A stretch of DNA of 64,000 bases from Fuscovulum ytuae (GTDB lineage: Bacteria > Pseudomonadota > Alphaproteobacteria > Rhodobacterales > Rhodobacteraceae): the NCBI RefSeq assembly GCF_029953595.1, contig NZ_CP124535.1, forward strand, positions 3,703,001 to 3,767,000. Reading direction: 5' to 3'. Positions 34,336-43,786 of the stretch are shown piece by piece (within the stretch, counting starts at the first letter, position 1; every line of letters starts with the position of its first letter). A program made the position numbers and the translations under genes. The notes below the pieces were generated by a model. It did not search any database. It had not been told where the DNA came from and saw only the letters and a program-made list of their open reading frames with translations.

Positions 34336-35031
34336 ATGGAAACGGAAACCCTCGCGGCGGCGCAGGAGATTGATTTCTCTGTGCTCGCGCTTTTCATGAA
34401 AGCGACCCTCACCAACAAGCTGGTGCTTGTCACCCTGCTTTTGATGAGCTTCTGGTCATGGTCGATCATCATCCAGCGCGTGCTGACCTTCCGGCGTGCG
34501 CGAGCCGAGGCTGAAGAGTTCGACCGCGCCTTCTGGTCAGGCGAACCGCTAGATGAGCTGTATGAGGCGATCGGGCCGCAGCCGCAGGGCGCGAGCGAGC
34601 GGATTTTTGTGGCTGCGATGACGGAATGGCGGCGCAGCCATCGGCAGGACGGCAAGCTGATCGCCGGCGCGCAGGCGCGCATCGACCGGGCCATGGATGT
34701 CGCCATCGCGCGCGAGAACGAGGCCTTGAACAAGGGGCTTGGCTTTCTGGCGACCACCGGGTCGACCGCGCCCTTCATCGGTTTGTTCGGGACGGTCTGG
34801 GGGATCAAGCACAGCTTTGAGCAGATCGCCATCAGCCAGAACACCAACCTTGCCGTCGTGGCACCGGGCATCGCCGAGGCGCTGCTGGCCACGGCCATCG
34901 GCCTTGTCGCCGCTATCCCGGCAGTGGTGGCCTATAACAAGCTGAACAGCGACAGCGAGCGTATCCTGAACGGGTATGAGAGTTTCGCTGACGAATTTTC
35001 CACCATCCTGTCGCGCCAGTTGGACGCCTGA
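34336..35031 (+). CDS. tolQ: Tol-Pal system protein TolQ
   Basis: About 231 residues. Three membrane helices: the first near residue 30 (LVLVTLLLMSFWSWSIII), the others in the C-terminal half, with the signature GSTAPFIGLFGTVWGIKHSF of MotA/TolQ/ExbB proton channels near residue 138. TolQ with TolR uses the proton gradient to energise TolA and maintain outer-membrane constriction at division. ATG 34336 is chosen over the upstream in-frame ATG because AGAGCAGG precedes it. tolR starts 3 bp after its stop. Confidence 0.95.
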   Translation: METETLAAAQEIDFSVLALFMKATLTNKLVLVTLLLMSFWSWSIIIQRVLTFRRARAEAEEFDRAFWSGEPLDELYEAIGPQPQGASERIFVAAMTEWRRSHRQDGKLIAGAQARIDRAMDVAIARENEALNKGLGFLATTGSTAPFIGLFGTVWGIKHSFEQIAISQNTNLAVVAPGIAEALLATAIGLVAAIPAVVAYNKLNSDSERILNGYESFADEFSTILSRQLDA

Positions 35032-35034
35032 GCC

Positions 35035-35511
35035 ATGGGGGCGGGGGTTCAAAAGGGCGGCGGGGCTGGGGGCGGGCGTCGGGGCCGCAGACGGCGCGGC
35101 AGTGGGCCGATGTCGGATATCAACGTCACGCCCTTTATCGACGTGATGCTGGTTTTGCTGATCATCTTCATGGTGGCGGCGCCCATGCTGACGGTGGGGG
35201 TGCCGATTGAGCTGCCGGAAACGGCGGCCAATGCGCTGCCATCCGAGCAAGAGGAACCGCTGGCCATCACCATGACGGCGGATGGGCGGCTGTTGATCCA
35301 GACGACAGAGACGGCACCGGAAGAACTGATCACGCGGCTGACGGCGATTGCGGCAGAGCGGACCTCGGACAAGATCTTTTTGCGGGCGGATGGGGCCATT
35401 CCCTATGCCCGCGTGGCCGAGGTGATGGGCGCGCTGAATGCGGGCGGGTTCAACAATATCGGTCTGGTCACCGATGCAGGTGGCCCGACGCTTGACGGTA
35501 ACGGCGGCTGA
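35035..35511 (+). CDS. tolR: Tol-Pal system protein TolR
   Basis: About 158 residues. A Gly/Arg-rich cytoplasmic tail leads into the family signature MSDINVTPFIDVMLVLLIIF, which contains the conserved proton-conducting Asp in the single membrane helix. The periplasmic ExbD/TolR domain follows, including IFLRADGAIPYARVAEVM. It is the partner of TolQ and is 14 bp from tolA. Confidence 0.95.
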   Translation: MGAGVQKGGGAGGGRRGRRRRGSGPMSDINVTPFIDVMLVLLIIFMVAAPMLTVGVPIELPETAANALPSEQEEPLAITMTADGRLLIQTTETAPEELITRLTAIAAERTSDKIFLRADGAIPYARVAEVMGALNAGGFNNIGLVTDAGGPTLDGNGG

Positions 35512-35525
35512 CGGCCGGGCGGGGC

Positions 35526-36698
35526 ATGGAAAAGGGCCAGATCATTTCGGGCGTCGCGCATGCGGGCGTGATCCTCTGGGTTGTCCTGGGGGATTGGCTG
35601 TTTCGTGCCGATGTGCTGCCCGAAATCCAGGTGGCTGAAGTGTCCCTTTTGTCGAGTGCGGAGTTTGACGCGATGATGGCGGCTGCGCCGCCGCCTGTGG
35701 TGGAACCCGAGCCGGTGGCAGAACCGGAGGCGGTGCAGCCCCCGGAACCGGTGCAGCCTACGGAACCACCGCCCCCTGCGGAGGAACCGCCACCCGTGGC
35801 CCCGCCAGAAGAGCCGCTGCCGGAGGAATTGCCGCAGGAAGCGGTGCCGCAACCGATCGAGACGCCAGAGCCCGTCGCCCCTATCGCCGAGATTGAGCAG
35901 CCGATCCCGGTGCCCCTGTCGGATGCCCGTCCGCGTCCGCGCCCGGTGGACCGTGTGGCGGCAACGCCGGTGGAAAGCGTCGATGCGCCCGAAGTGGCCG
36001 ATCAGGTCATCGAAGAGGTGACCGACCAGCCAACCGAAGAGACGGCGATCGTCGAGGAAGAACAGCAGGCCGCAGCCCCGGAAGAGGCCACGACGCAGAT
36101 CGTGACCGAGGCGGTGGAGACTGAAGAAAATGCGCCGCAATTGGAGATGACCTCTTCGCTCCGGCCCCGGTCGCGCCCTGCGCGCGTGGCCGAAACGCCG
36201 GTCGAGGAAGAGGTTGCGGCAACGCCCAGCGAGGCACCTGCGGAGGCGCCCGCCGAAGAGGCCGCGACGGAAGATGCGGTTGCGGCGGCCTTGGCCGAGG
36301 CGCTTGCAGAAGAGGCTGCGGCAGAGCCTGCGGCCGAGCCTGCGCAATCGGCGGCGACCGATCTGCCGGTGGGGCCGCCGATGACGGCGGGTGAAAAGGA
36401 TGCGCTTCGGGTGGCTGTGAATGCCTGCTGGAATGTGGGTGCCCTGTCTATGGAAGCGCTGCGCACCACAGTGACGGTGGGCTTTTCTGTCGGGCAGGAT
36501 GGCGTGCCGGATGCCGGCTCGATCACCCTTGTGGATTCGGCTGGTGGGTCTGATACCGCCACGCGACAGGCCTATGAGGCGGCGCGGCGGGCGATCATCC
36601 GCTGTGGCGCGCGCGGATTTCCGCTGCCGCCGGAGAAATACGAACAATGGAAGAATATCGAGATCGTCTTCGATCCCAACGGGATGCGGATGCGATGA
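35526..36698 (+). CDS. tolA: Tol-Pal system protein TolA
   Basis: About 390 residues. A short cytoplasmic start and one membrane helix (residues about 6-25) anchor it; the periplasmic part is a long Pro/Glu/Ala-rich region (residues about 55-290) rather than the Ala/Lys helix of E. coli TolA. The C-terminal domain (from about residue 295) has NACWNVGA and FPLPPEKYEQW blocks similar to other alphaproteobacterial TolA C-domains. It spans the periplasm to contact Pal and outer-membrane porins. The acidic, proline-rich middle is the main deviation from the model protein. Confidence 0.9.
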   Translation: MEKGQIISGVAHAGVILWVVLGDWLFRADVLPEIQVAEVSLLSSAEFDAMMAAAPPPVVEPEPVAEPEAVQPPEPVQPTEPPPPAEEPPPVAPPEEPLPEELPQEAVPQPIETPEPVAPIAEIEQPIPVPLSDARPRPRPVDRVAATPVESVDAPEVADQVIEEVTDQPTEETAIVEEEQQAAAPEEATTQIVTEAVETEENAPQLEMTSSLRPRSRPARVAETPVEEEVAATPSEAPAEAPAEEAATEDAVAAALAEALAEEAAAEPAAEPAQSAATDLPVGPPMTAGEKDALRVAVNACWNVGALSMEALRTTVTVGFSVGQDGVPDAGSITLVDSAGGSDTATRQAYEAARRAIIRCGARGFPLPPEKYEQWKNIEIVFDPNGMRMR

Positions 36699-36804
36699 GA
36701 TGTGAATGTAACCGGGATGGAACGATGCTCGCGCGGATGTGTGCGCAAGTTGGAGCCATTCACGGCATTTTGGAAACGATTGACCCGAGGAGCATGAGGT
36801 CGGA

Positions 36805-38145
36805 ATGACGTTGATCAGAACCCTCACCCCCGTGATTGCGCTGGCGCTTGGCCTGATGGCCGGGGCCAGTGCGCCCGTGTTGGCCCAATCGCAGGGGCCG
36901 CTGCGGATCACCATCACGGATGGTGTGATCGAACCCTTGCCCTTCGCGGTTCCGATGTTTGTGGCCGAGAATGGCGCGGCTGCGGATTATGCGGCGAATA
37001 TCACGCGGGTGATCGCTGCCGATCTGGCCGGAACGGGCCTGTTTCGGGAAATACCGGCCGAGGCCCATATCGCGCGGGTGACAAGCTTTGATGCGGGCGT
37101 GTCCTTCCCGGATTGGCAGGCGATCAATGCGCAGGCCCTGATCGTGGGCGCGGTGAGCGCGTCGGGCGGCCAGATTGTTGTGAAGTTCCGGCTGTTTGAT
37201 GTGTTCAGCGGCCAGCAAATGGGGGACGGACTGCAATTTGCCGGCACGCCCGACACATGGCGGCGGATGGCGCATAAGGTGGCGGACGCGGTCTATAGCC
37301 GGATCACGGGCGAAGGCCCCTATTTCGACAGCCGCGTCGTTTATGTTGCGGAAAGCGGGCCGAAGAACCAGCGGGTGAAGCGGTTGGCAGTCATGGATTA
37401 CGATGGGGCGAATGCGGCCTATCTGACGGATGGCGCGTCCATCGTGCTGGCACCGCGGTTTTCGCCGACGGGCAACCAGATCCTGTTCACAAGCTATGAA
37501 TCCGGCTTCCCGCGCATCTATCTGATGGATCTGGGATCTCTTTCGGTGCAGGCCTTGGCGCAGACGGAAGGCAACATGACCTTCGCGCCGCGCTTTGCCC
37601 CCGATGGGCGGACGGTGGTCTTCAGCCTTGAACGGGGCGGGAATTCGGACATCTACGCGCTGGACATCGGCAGCGGGCAGGTGCGGCAGCTGACCAATTC
37701 GCCGTCGATCGAGACGGCGCCAAGCTTTTCGCCTGATGGCAGCCAGATCGTCTTTGAAAGCGACCGGACGGGGTCCCAGCAGCTTTATGTGATGCCCGCA
37801 AGCGGGGGCGAGGGGCGGCGGATTTCCAATGGACCGGGGCGCTATGGCACGCCGGTCTGGTCGCCGCAGGGGGATTACATCGCGTTCACCAAGCAGAATG
37901 CGGGGCGGTTCCATATCGGCGTCATGCGGACGGATGGCAGCGAAGAGCGGCTTTTGACGGCGTCCTTCCTTGATGAAGGCCCGACTTGGGCACCGAATGG
38001 CCGCGTGATCATGTTCACCCGCGAAAGCGCAGGTGCGGGCGGGCAGGCAGCGCTGTTCAGCGTGGACATCTCGGGGCGGAACCTTCGGCAGATTCCCACC
38101 GATGGCCCGGCTTCGGACCCGGCATGGTCGCCGCTTCTGCCCTAA
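36805..38145 (+). CDS. tolB: Tol-Pal system protein TolB
   Basis: About 446 residues. It has a Sec signal peptide (hydrophobic run ending APVLAQS), an N-terminal D1 domain with [12 protein letters not shown], and a six-bladed propeller carrying TolB/WD40-like repeats (e.g. [44 protein letters not shown]). TolB is the periplasmic partner that shuttles between Pal and TolA. It follows tolA after 106 bp without a visible terminator, and pal comes 90 bp later. Confidence 0.96.
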   Translation: MTLIRTLTPVIALALGLMAGASAPVLAQSQGPLRITITDGVIEPLPFAVPMFVAENGAAADYAANITRVIAADLAGTGLFREIPAEAHIARVTSFDAGVSFPDWQAINAQALIVGAVSASGGQIVVKFRLFDVFSGQQMGDGLQFAGTPDTWRRMAHKVADAVYSRITGEGPYFDSRVVYVAESGPKNQRVKRLAVMDYDGANAAYLTDGASIVLAPRFSPTGNQILFTSYESGFPRIYLMDLGSLSVQALAQTEGNMTFAPRFAPDGRTVVFSLERGGNSDIYALDIGSGQVRQLTNSPSIETAPSFSPDGSQIVFESDRTGSQQLYVMPASGGEGRRISNGPGRYGTPVWSPQGDYIAFTKQNAGRFHIGVMRTDGSEERLLTASFLDEGPTWAPNGRVIMFTRESAGAGGQAALFSVDISGRNLRQIPTDGPASDPAWSPLLP

Positions 38146-38235
38146 GGAATGTTGCGCCGCCGATTCACATGGCGGCGCGAAGATGCTATGGTTTCGGCCA
38201 ATCGAGCCAAGAACACCAAAAAGGAACACTGAACC

Positions 38236-38769
38236 ATGACGCTTCTACCCAAGGCCCTTCTCGTGGTCGCCGTCCTTGGACTGGCGGCTTGCAATAATCC
38301 TGACCGTTTCGGCGCGGGCGGTGCCGGTGGCGCCGGTGGCGCGGGTGGTCTGGGAGCGGGCGGCATCGGCACATCGGGCCTTGGTGACCCGAGCGATCCG
38401 CGGTCTATCGCCTATTTCAATCAGGCCGTGGGTGACCGCGTGCTGTTCGCGGTGGATCAATCCACCCTGTCGCCCGAGGCGCGGATGGTGCTGCAGGGGC
38501 AGGCGCAGTGGCTGAACGCCAATGCGTCCTATGCGATCATCATCGAAGGCCATGCCGACGAGCAGGGCACGCGGGAATACAACCTTGCGCTGGGCGCGCG
38601 GCGGGCAAGCGCGGTGCAGGATTTCCTGATCTCGCAGGGCGTGGCCCCGAACCGGATGCGGACCGTGTCTTACGGCAAGGAACGCCCGATCGAGGTGTGT
38701 TCGGATGAGGCCTGCTATTCCCAGAACCGTCGTGCGGTGACGGTCCTGTCGATGGGGGCGGGGGTCTGA
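38236..38769 (+). CDS. pal: Peptidoglycan-associated lipoprotein Pal
   Basis: About 177 residues. A lipoprotein signal with lipobox LAAC (Cys about residue 19), a Gly/Ala-rich flexible linker (GAGGAGGAGGAGGLGAGG), and an OmpA-like peptidoglycan-binding domain with IIIEGHADEQGTREYNLALG and RMRTVSYGKERP. It links the outer membrane to peptidoglycan. The glycine-rich linker is unusually repetitive. Confidence 0.96.
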   Translation: MTLLPKALLVVAVLGLAACNNPDRFGAGGAGGAGGAGGLGAGGIGTSGLGDPSDPRSIAYFNQAVGDRVLFAVDQSTLSPEARMVLQGQAQWLNANASYAIIIEGHADEQGTREYNLALGARRASAVQDFLISQGVAPNRMRTVSYGKERPIEVCSDEACYSQNRRAVTVLSMGAGV

Positions 38770-38773
38770 CGTG

Positions 38774-39613
38774 ATGCGGGCGCTTCGCCTTCTGGCCCTT
38801 GCGGCCTTTTTTCCGGTGGCAGGGTTTGCGCAGGACGCGCAGACCCTTGCCGATATCCGAGCCGAGATCGCGGCGCTTCAGGCCGAGTTCAACGCTCTGA
38901 AATCCGAGCTGGTCAGCACCGGGGCGGCGGCGACGGGCGTCGCGGGTGGCGATGCCTTGCAACGGATGGATGCCATTGAGGCCGCGCTGATGCGGTTGAC
39001 GGGAAAGACGGAAGAGGTGGAGTTGAAGCTGAACCGGGTGGTGGCCGACGGGACGAACCGTATCGGCGATCTGGAGTTCCGGTTGTGCGAATTGGAAGAG
39101 GGCTGCGATATCGCGGCCCTTGGTGATACGGCCCCGTTGGGCGGCGCGGGCGGAGGGGCGGTGGCCCCCATTGCCCCCGTGGTGACCGACCCGGCGTCAG
39201 GCGGTGCGGTGGCAGGGGGGCCGGAACTGGCCATCGGCGAACAGGCGGATTTCGACCGGGCCAAGGAGGTGCTCGGTCAAGGTGACTTTCGCACCGCTGC
39301 AGACCTCTTTGCGACCTTTACCCAATCCTACCCGGGTGGCCCCCTGACGCAGGAAGCGCATTACCTGCGCGGCGATGCGCTGAGCCAAGTGGGCGATACG
39401 GCGGGCGCGGCGCGCAGCTATCTTGAGGCCTTTTCGGGCCAACCTTCGGGACCGCAGGCGGCGCCTGCGCTGTTGAAACTGGGTCAGGCGCTTGGGGCCT
39501 TGGGGCAGACGCCCGAGGCATGTGTGACCTTGCAAGAGGTGGGCACACGGTTCCCCGGATCGGCGGAGGCCGCATCGGCCGCGTCGGCCATGGCGGGGCT
39601 TGGCTGCACCTGA
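38774..39613 (+). CDS. cpoB: Tol-Pal system protein YbgF/CpoB
   Basis: About 279 residues. A signal peptide (ALAAFFPVAGFAQD), a coiled-coil N-terminal trimerisation region (residues about 20-110, LAD...EIAALQAEFNALKSE), an Ala/Gly-rich linker, and a C-terminal TPR domain (residues about 155-270). CpoB coordinates Tol with peptidoglycan synthases. ATG 38774 is preferred to the adjacent GTG 38771. It follows pal by 4 bp. Confidence 0.92.
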   Translation: MRALRLLALAAFFPVAGFAQDAQTLADIRAEIAALQAEFNALKSELVSTGAAATGVAGGDALQRMDAIEAALMRLTGKTEEVELKLNRVVADGTNRIGDLEFRLCELEEGCDIAALGDTAPLGGAGGGAVAPIAPVVTDPASGGAVAGGPELAIGEQADFDRAKEVLGQGDFRTAADLFATFTQSYPGGPLTQEAHYLRGDALSQVGDTAGAARSYLEAFSGQPSGPQAAPALLKLGQALGALGQTPEACVTLQEVGTRFPGSAEAASAASAMAGLGCT

Positions 39614-40851
39614 CCCGGGATATCGGGCATATCTTTCGCGCAGCGCTTGGCCCTGCGGCGCGCCAGCCCTTGGGTCTGGCGGTTTCGGGCGGTGGAGACA
39701 GCGTCGCCCTTCTGCATCTGGCGGTGGAGGCGGGCTGCAAGGTCGCCGTGGCGACCGTGGATCATGGCTTGCGCGAAGAGGCGGCGGCAGAGGCCGCGGC
39801 TGTGGCTGCGCGGTGCGAAGCGCTTGGGGTTCCGCATCGCGTTCTGGAATGGCGCTGGAACGGGCGGGGCAATCTGTCGGATGCGGCGCGGCGGGCGCGT
39901 ATGACGCTGCTGGCCGACTGGGCGCGGGGTGCCGGGCTGGCGGCGGTGGCACTGGGCCATACGCAGGATGATGTGGCCGAAACTTTTCTGATGCGGTTGG
40001 CTCGGGATGCCGGAGTGGACGGCTTGGCGGCGATGGCCGCACGGCGCGAGGTGGCGGGTATGGTCTTTCTGCGGCCCCTTATGGGGGTGGGGCGGGCGGA
40101 ATTGCGTGGCTGGCTTTTGTCGCGCGGGCTGGATTGGGTGGACGACCCGACGAATGAGGATGCGCATTTTGCCCGCGTCCGGGCGCGGCGGGCGATTGCG
40201 GCTATGGCCGATGCGGGCGTGGGGGCCGATCAGATCGCCGCGCTGGCCGGGCGGATGACGGATGTCCGCGAGGCGCTGGACGGGTCTGTTGCAGAGGCGG
40301 CGGCGCGGATCGCGCGGCTTGACCGGGGGGATGTGATCCTTGAAGGGGCGGGTCTGGCGCAATTGCCCGTGGAAATCCGGCGACGGCTGATGCGCGACGT
40401 GGTGATGTGGATTGGATCGGCGGAATATGGCCCACGTGGTGCAGAACTGGAGCGGTTCATCGCGGCGGCTTTGGAGGGGCGGGCGGCCACGCTGGGCGGC
40501 TGCCGGATGACGCCGGGGCGCGGGCGATTGCGCATCACCCGCGAGATGCGGGCGGTGGCGGGGCTGGAATGCGCGACGGATCAGGTCTGGGATGGGCGCT
40601 GGCGGGTGACGGGGCCGGAAATCGACGGCGATAACAGCGGCTTGACCATCCGTGCGCTGGGCATTGAGGGGCTGGCGCAGATCGCAGGCGCAGAGGCCGC
40701 GACGATGCCGCGGCTGTCGCTTTTGGCATCTCCGGCGGTCTGGCGGGGCGACATGCTGGTGGCGGCCCCCTTGGCCGGGCAGGGCGCGGGGTGGAGTGCG
40801 GCCTGTGCTGCGCCATTTGGCCCACTGTCTGCGGCACCTTTATCGCATTGA
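39520..40851 (+). CDS. tilS: tRNA(Ile)-lysidine synthetase TilS
   Basis: Up to 443 residues. The PP-loop ATPase motif SGGGDSVALLHLAV near residue 54 is definitive, with DHGLREEAAAEA and GHTQDDVAETFLMRLARD following. TilS converts C34 of the tRNA-Ile CAU anticodon to lysidine, an essential modification. The start is uncertain: the only in-frame ATG (39520) would overlap cpoB by about 94 bp, whereas conserved sequence begins near WLHLTRD at about 39600, where only rare start codons are available. The C-terminal substrate-binding domain is short. Confidence 0.9.
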   Translation: MCDLARGGHTVPRIGGGRIGRVGHGGAWLHLTRDIGHIFRAALGPAARQPLGLAVSGGGDSVALLHLAVEAGCKVAVATVDHGLREEAAAEAAAVAARCEALGVPHRVLEWRWNGRGNLSDAARRARMTLLADWARGAGLAAVALGHTQDDVAETFLMRLARDAGVDGLAAMAARREVAGMVFLRPLMGVGRAELRGWLLSRGLDWVDDPTNEDAHFARVRARRAIAAMADAGVGADQIAALAGRMTDVREALDGSVAEAAARIARLDRGDVILEGAGLAQLPVEIRRRLMRDVVMWIGSAEYGPRGAELERFIAAALEGRAATLGGCRMTPGRGRLRITREMRAVAGLECATDQVWDGRWRVTGPEIDGDNSGLTIRALGIEGLAQIAGAEAATMPRLSLLASPAVWRGDMLVAAPLAGQGAGWSAACAAPFGPLSAAPLSH

Positions 40852-40874
40852 ACCCTTGGGGTTTATCTCTATCT
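40848..40874 (+). promoter_or_regulatory. Candidate heat-shock (RpoH-type) promoter of ftsH
   Basis: TTGAAC (40848-40853) and CTATCT (40869-40874) with 15-bp spacing, about 60 bp before the ftsH start and overlapping the tilS stop. The CTATnT -10 agrees with alphaproteobacterial RpoH promoters, and ftsH is a known heat-shock gene. Confidence 0.4.
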
Positions 40875-40932
40875 TACACAACAACGGGTCACGGGCCGTT
40901 TCTGGTGCTGTGGCGTTATGAGGAGGCATTTC

Positions 40933-42843
40933 GTGGGCAACGCACGAAACATCGCATTCTGGGTCGTTCTTTTCCTGCTGATACTGGCCCTGTTCAACCT
41001 GTTCAGTGGGAACCAGTCGACGATGTCGTCGCGGACCCTGTCTTATTCGGAATTCATCAGCCGCGTCGATGCGGGTGAGGTGCAGAGCGTTACGCTGGAT
41101 GGCGAGCGCGTGCTGGTGCGGGCGCGGGACGGGTCGCAATATGTGACGATCAAGCCGGATGGCGAAACGCTGACCGACCGCCTGATCGACAAGGGCGTCG
41201 AGGTGAAGGCCGAGGCGCAGGAACAATCGGGCTTCATGTCTGTGCTGGGCATCTGGTTGCCCTTCCTTGTGCTGATCGGTGTCTGGATCTTCTTTATGAA
41301 CCGCATGCAGGGCGGCGGACGGGGCGGCGCGATGGGCTTTGGCAAGAGCCGTGCGAAACTGCTGACCGAAAAGCATGGCCGCGTGACCTTTGACGATGTC
41401 GCTGGCATCGATGAGGCCAAGGAAGAGCTGGAAGAGATTGTCGAATTTCTGCGCAATCCGCAGAAGTTCAGCCGTCTGGGCGGCAAGATTCCCAAAGGCG
41501 CGCTGCTGGTTGGCCCGCCCGGCACCGGAAAGACGCTGCTGGCGCGCGCGATTGCGGGCGAGGCAGGGGTGCCGTTTTTCACCATCTCGGGTTCCGACTT
41601 TGTCGAGATGTTCGTGGGTGTGGGTGCGTCCCGTGTGCGCGACATGTTCGAGCAGGCGAAGAAGAACGCGCCCTGTATCGTTTTCATCGACGAGATCGAT
41701 GCCGTGGGCCGTGCCCGTGGTGTTGGCATCGGCGGCGGGAATGACGAGCGCGAGCAGACCCTGAACCAGCTTCTGGTGGAGATGGACGGGTTTGAGGCGA
41801 ATGAAGGCGTGATCATTGTCGCAGCCACGAACCGCAAGGACGTGCTGGACCCCGCGCTGCTGCGCCCCGGTCGTTTCGACCGCCAGATTCATGTGCCGAA
41901 CCCCGATATCAAGGGACGGGAAAAGATTCTTGGCGTGCATGCGCGCAAGGTTCCGCTGGGGCCGGATGTGGACCTGCGGACGATTGCGCGGGGGACGCCG
42001 GGCTTTTCGGGGGCCGATCTGATGAACCTTGTTAACGAAGCGGCGCTGATGGCGGCGCGCGTGGGTCGGCGGTTCGTCACGATGGAAGATTTCGAAAACG
42101 CCAAGGACAAGGTGATGATGGGGGCCGAGCGTCGGTCCATGGTGCTGACGCCGGACCAGAAGGAAAAGACCGCCTATCACGAGGCCGGACATGCCATCGT
42201 CGGGTTGAACATGCCAAAATGCGACCCTGTCTACAAAGCCACGATCATCCCGCGTGGCGGTGCGCTTGGCATGGTGGTCAGCCTGCCCGAGATGGACCGG
42301 CTGAACATGCATAAGGACGAGGGCAAGCAGAAGATCGCCATGACCATGGCCGGCAAGGCGGCCGAGATCATCAAATATGGTGAGGAAGGCGTGTCGTCCG
42401 GCCCGGCTGGGGATATCCAGCAGGCGTCCTCTCTGGCTCGCGCGATGGTGATGCGCTGGGGCATGTCGGACAAGGTTGGCAATATCGACTATGCCGAGGC
42501 GCATGAAGGCTATCAGGGGAATACCGCCGGGTTCTCGGTTTCGGCCCATACGAAGGAGCTGATCGAGGACGAGGTGAAAAAGCTGATCGACGAAGGCTAT
42601 GAAACCGCGCGGCGCATCCTTCTGGAAAAGGCCGAAGATTTCGAACGGCTGGCGAAGGGTCTTCTGGAATATGAGACGCTGACGGGTGACGAAATCCGCA
42701 AGGTGATCGCGGGTGAGGCACTTGGCGGTGATGACGATGCCGACAAGCCTGCGTCGGGTGGTGGCACCACATCCATCGCGGCGATCCCGAAGACGCGGCC
42801 CAAGGCGCCGAAGGCTGGCCCGGAGCCGGAGCCCATCGTCTAG
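40933..42843 (+). CDS. ftsH: ATP-dependent zinc metalloprotease FtsH
   Basis: About 636 residues. The GTG at 40933 is preceded by AGGAGG (40921-40926), which decides it over ATG 40918. Features in order: N-terminal membrane helix ([19 protein letters not shown]), a small periplasmic domain, a second helix ([12 protein letters not shown]), AAA domain with Walker A GPPGTGKT and Walker [12 protein letters not shown], the SRH with [20 protein letters not shown], and the protease motif HEAGH. It degrades membrane and regulatory proteins such as RpoH. The C-terminal tail is Gly/Pro/Lys-rich. Confidence 0.97.
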   Translation: MGNARNIAFWVVLFLLILALFNLFSGNQSTMSSRTLSYSEFISRVDAGEVQSVTLDGERVLVRARDGSQYVTIKPDGETLTDRLIDKGVEVKAEAQEQSGFMSVLGIWLPFLVLIGVWIFFMNRMQGGGRGGAMGFGKSRAKLLTEKHGRVTFDDVAGIDEAKEELEEIVEFLRNPQKFSRLGGKIPKGALLVGPPGTGKTLLARAIAGEAGVPFFTISGSDFVEMFVGVGASRVRDMFEQAKKNAPCIVFIDEIDAVGRARGVGIGGGNDEREQTLNQLLVEMDGFEANEGVIIVAATNRKDVLDPALLRPGRFDRQIHVPNPDIKGREKILGVHARKVPLGPDVDLRTIARGTPGFSGADLMNLVNEAALMAARVGRRFVTMEDFENAKDKVMMGAERRSMVLTPDQKEKTAYHEAGHAIVGLNMPKCDPVYKATIIPRGGALGMVVSLPEMDRLNMHKDEGKQKIAMTMAGKAAEIIKYGEEGVSSGPAGDIQQASSLARAMVMRWGMSDKVGNIDYAEAHEGYQGNTAGFSVSAHTKELIEDEVKKLIDEGYETARRILLEKAEDFERLAKGLLEYETLTGDEIRKVIAGEALGGDDDADKPASGGGTTSIAAIPKTRPKAPKAGPEPEPIV

Positions 42844-42867
42844 ACTTGGCTGATTGGTAATTGAATA

Positions 42868-42906
42868 AAGGCCCCGGAACCGAGAGGTTTCCGGGGCCTT
42901 ACCTTT
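42868..42906 (+). terminator. Strong terminator after ftsH
   Basis: AAGGCCCCGGAA (42868-42879) pairs perfectly with TTCCGGGGCCTT (42889-42900) around a 9-nt loop, followed by ACCTTTTC. The 12-bp stem makes it a strong stop for the Tol-tilS-ftsH block; the A/T flanks could allow some bidirectional action. Confidence 0.85.
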
Positions 42907-43003
42907 TCAACCCGCCTGAGGGACTTGCGGTGGCCCGTCCCGCGATGGAGGATGGTCGTTGCCAGGTCCCGTTTGGGCGGGACGTCCTTATGCCGAGGGT
43001 CTG

Positions 43004-43603
43004 ATGCCTGTTCTGAAACCGACTGACTTTGCTGCCCGTATCGTCTGGCTTGGTCTTGTGCGTGACCGGGATGCCGCTTTGGAGGCGGTATCGGTGGAGC
43101 ATGTGATGGCCAGCTTCGCGGGGCCGGAAGGCGATGCCCATGCGGGCGTGACGCGGCCGTCCTGCAGTCGGGTGACGGCGCAGTATCCGAAGGGGACCAC
43201 GATCCGCAACACGCGGCAGTTTTCCATCCTGTCAGCAGAAGAACTGGCCCAGATCGCGGCGCGGATGGGGGTGGAGCGGCTGGACCCTGCGCTGGTGGGG
43301 GCGACGATGGTGGTCGAGGGGATCCCTGATTTCAGCCATGTTCCGCCCGGTAGCCGCTTGCAGGCGGCGGGAGGGGCGACGCTGGTGGTGGATATCGAGA
43401 ACCGCCCCTGCACCCTGCCTGCCCGCCCCATCGAAGGGCGGCATCCGGGTTTCGGGGCGAAATTCAAGGCGGCGGCGGTGGGGCGGCGGGGCATCACCGC
43501 GTGGGTAGAGCGTGAGGGCAGCCTGCAAGTCGGCGAGGCGCTGCGCCTGCATATCCCCGATCAGCCGGTCTGGGCGCATCTGGAGGCGGTTCGGGGTAAG
43601 TGA
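43004..43603 (+). CDS. MOSC domain-containing protein
   Basis: About 199 residues covering a single MOSC beta-barrel (the C-terminal fold of Mo-cofactor sulfurases). Visible landmarks are GDAHAGVTRPSCSR and the later VDIENRPCTLPARPIE with a Cys that could carry sulfur. MOSC proteins may bind sulfane sulfur or act in molybdenum-cofactor-dependent reductions; function here is not known. The start at ATG 43004 lacks a strong ribosome binding site, and an upstream in-frame start near 42959 exists. No functional link to its neighbours is evident. Confidence 0.83.
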   Translation: MPVLKPTDFAARIVWLGLVRDRDAALEAVSVEHVMASFAGPEGDAHAGVTRPSCSRVTAQYPKGTTIRNTRQFSILSAEELAQIAARMGVERLDPALVGATMVVEGIPDFSHVPPGSRLQAAGGATLVVDIENRPCTLPARPIEGRHPGFGAKFKAAAVGRRGITAWVEREGSLQVGEALRLHIPDQPVWAHLEAVRGK

Positions 43604-43659
43604 TTTCCCAATGGTGAATTTAGTTTCATCAAGGCAAATTCCGCGCTTCGGCCCCTAGG

Positions 43660-43675
43660 GTTTCCGATCGGAAAC
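43660..43675. repeat. Perfect 16-bp palindrome upstream of fhs
   Basis: GTTTCCGATCGGAAAC, identical to its own reverse complement, 127 bp upstream of the fhs ATG. Its TCGGAAAC half recurs at 43747-43754, and a variant TCGGAAAA is at 43705-43712, giving three direct repeats 37 and 42 bp apart. This resembles a multi-site regulator binding region. Confidence 0.55.
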
Positions 43676-43725
43676 GCCATTTGGCGAATCCGGGGGCAAA
43701 AATGTCGGAAAAGCCACTCGCATAG

Positions 43726-43757
43726 CCCGTTTCCCCCGGTATCACGTCGGAAACGGG
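43726..43757. promoter_or_regulatory. Long inverted repeat immediately before fhs
   Basis: CCCGTTTCC (43726-43734) and GGAAACGGG (43749-43757) are perfect 9-bp inverted repeats separated by 14 bp and end 29 bp before the start codon. The core GTTTCC/GGAAAC is the same as in the 43660 palindrome. It could be an operator or an mRNA leader hairpin controlling a C1-metabolism gene. Confidence 0.5.
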
Positions 43758-43786
43758 ATCGAGACCCCGCCAAGGGAGCATGGGAC

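Noticed and set aside
43604-43786. THF riboswitch before fhs
   Set aside because: The palindromes do not give the four-way pseudoknotted fold of the known THF riboswitch class and resemble protein-binding sites more; no RNA class recognised.
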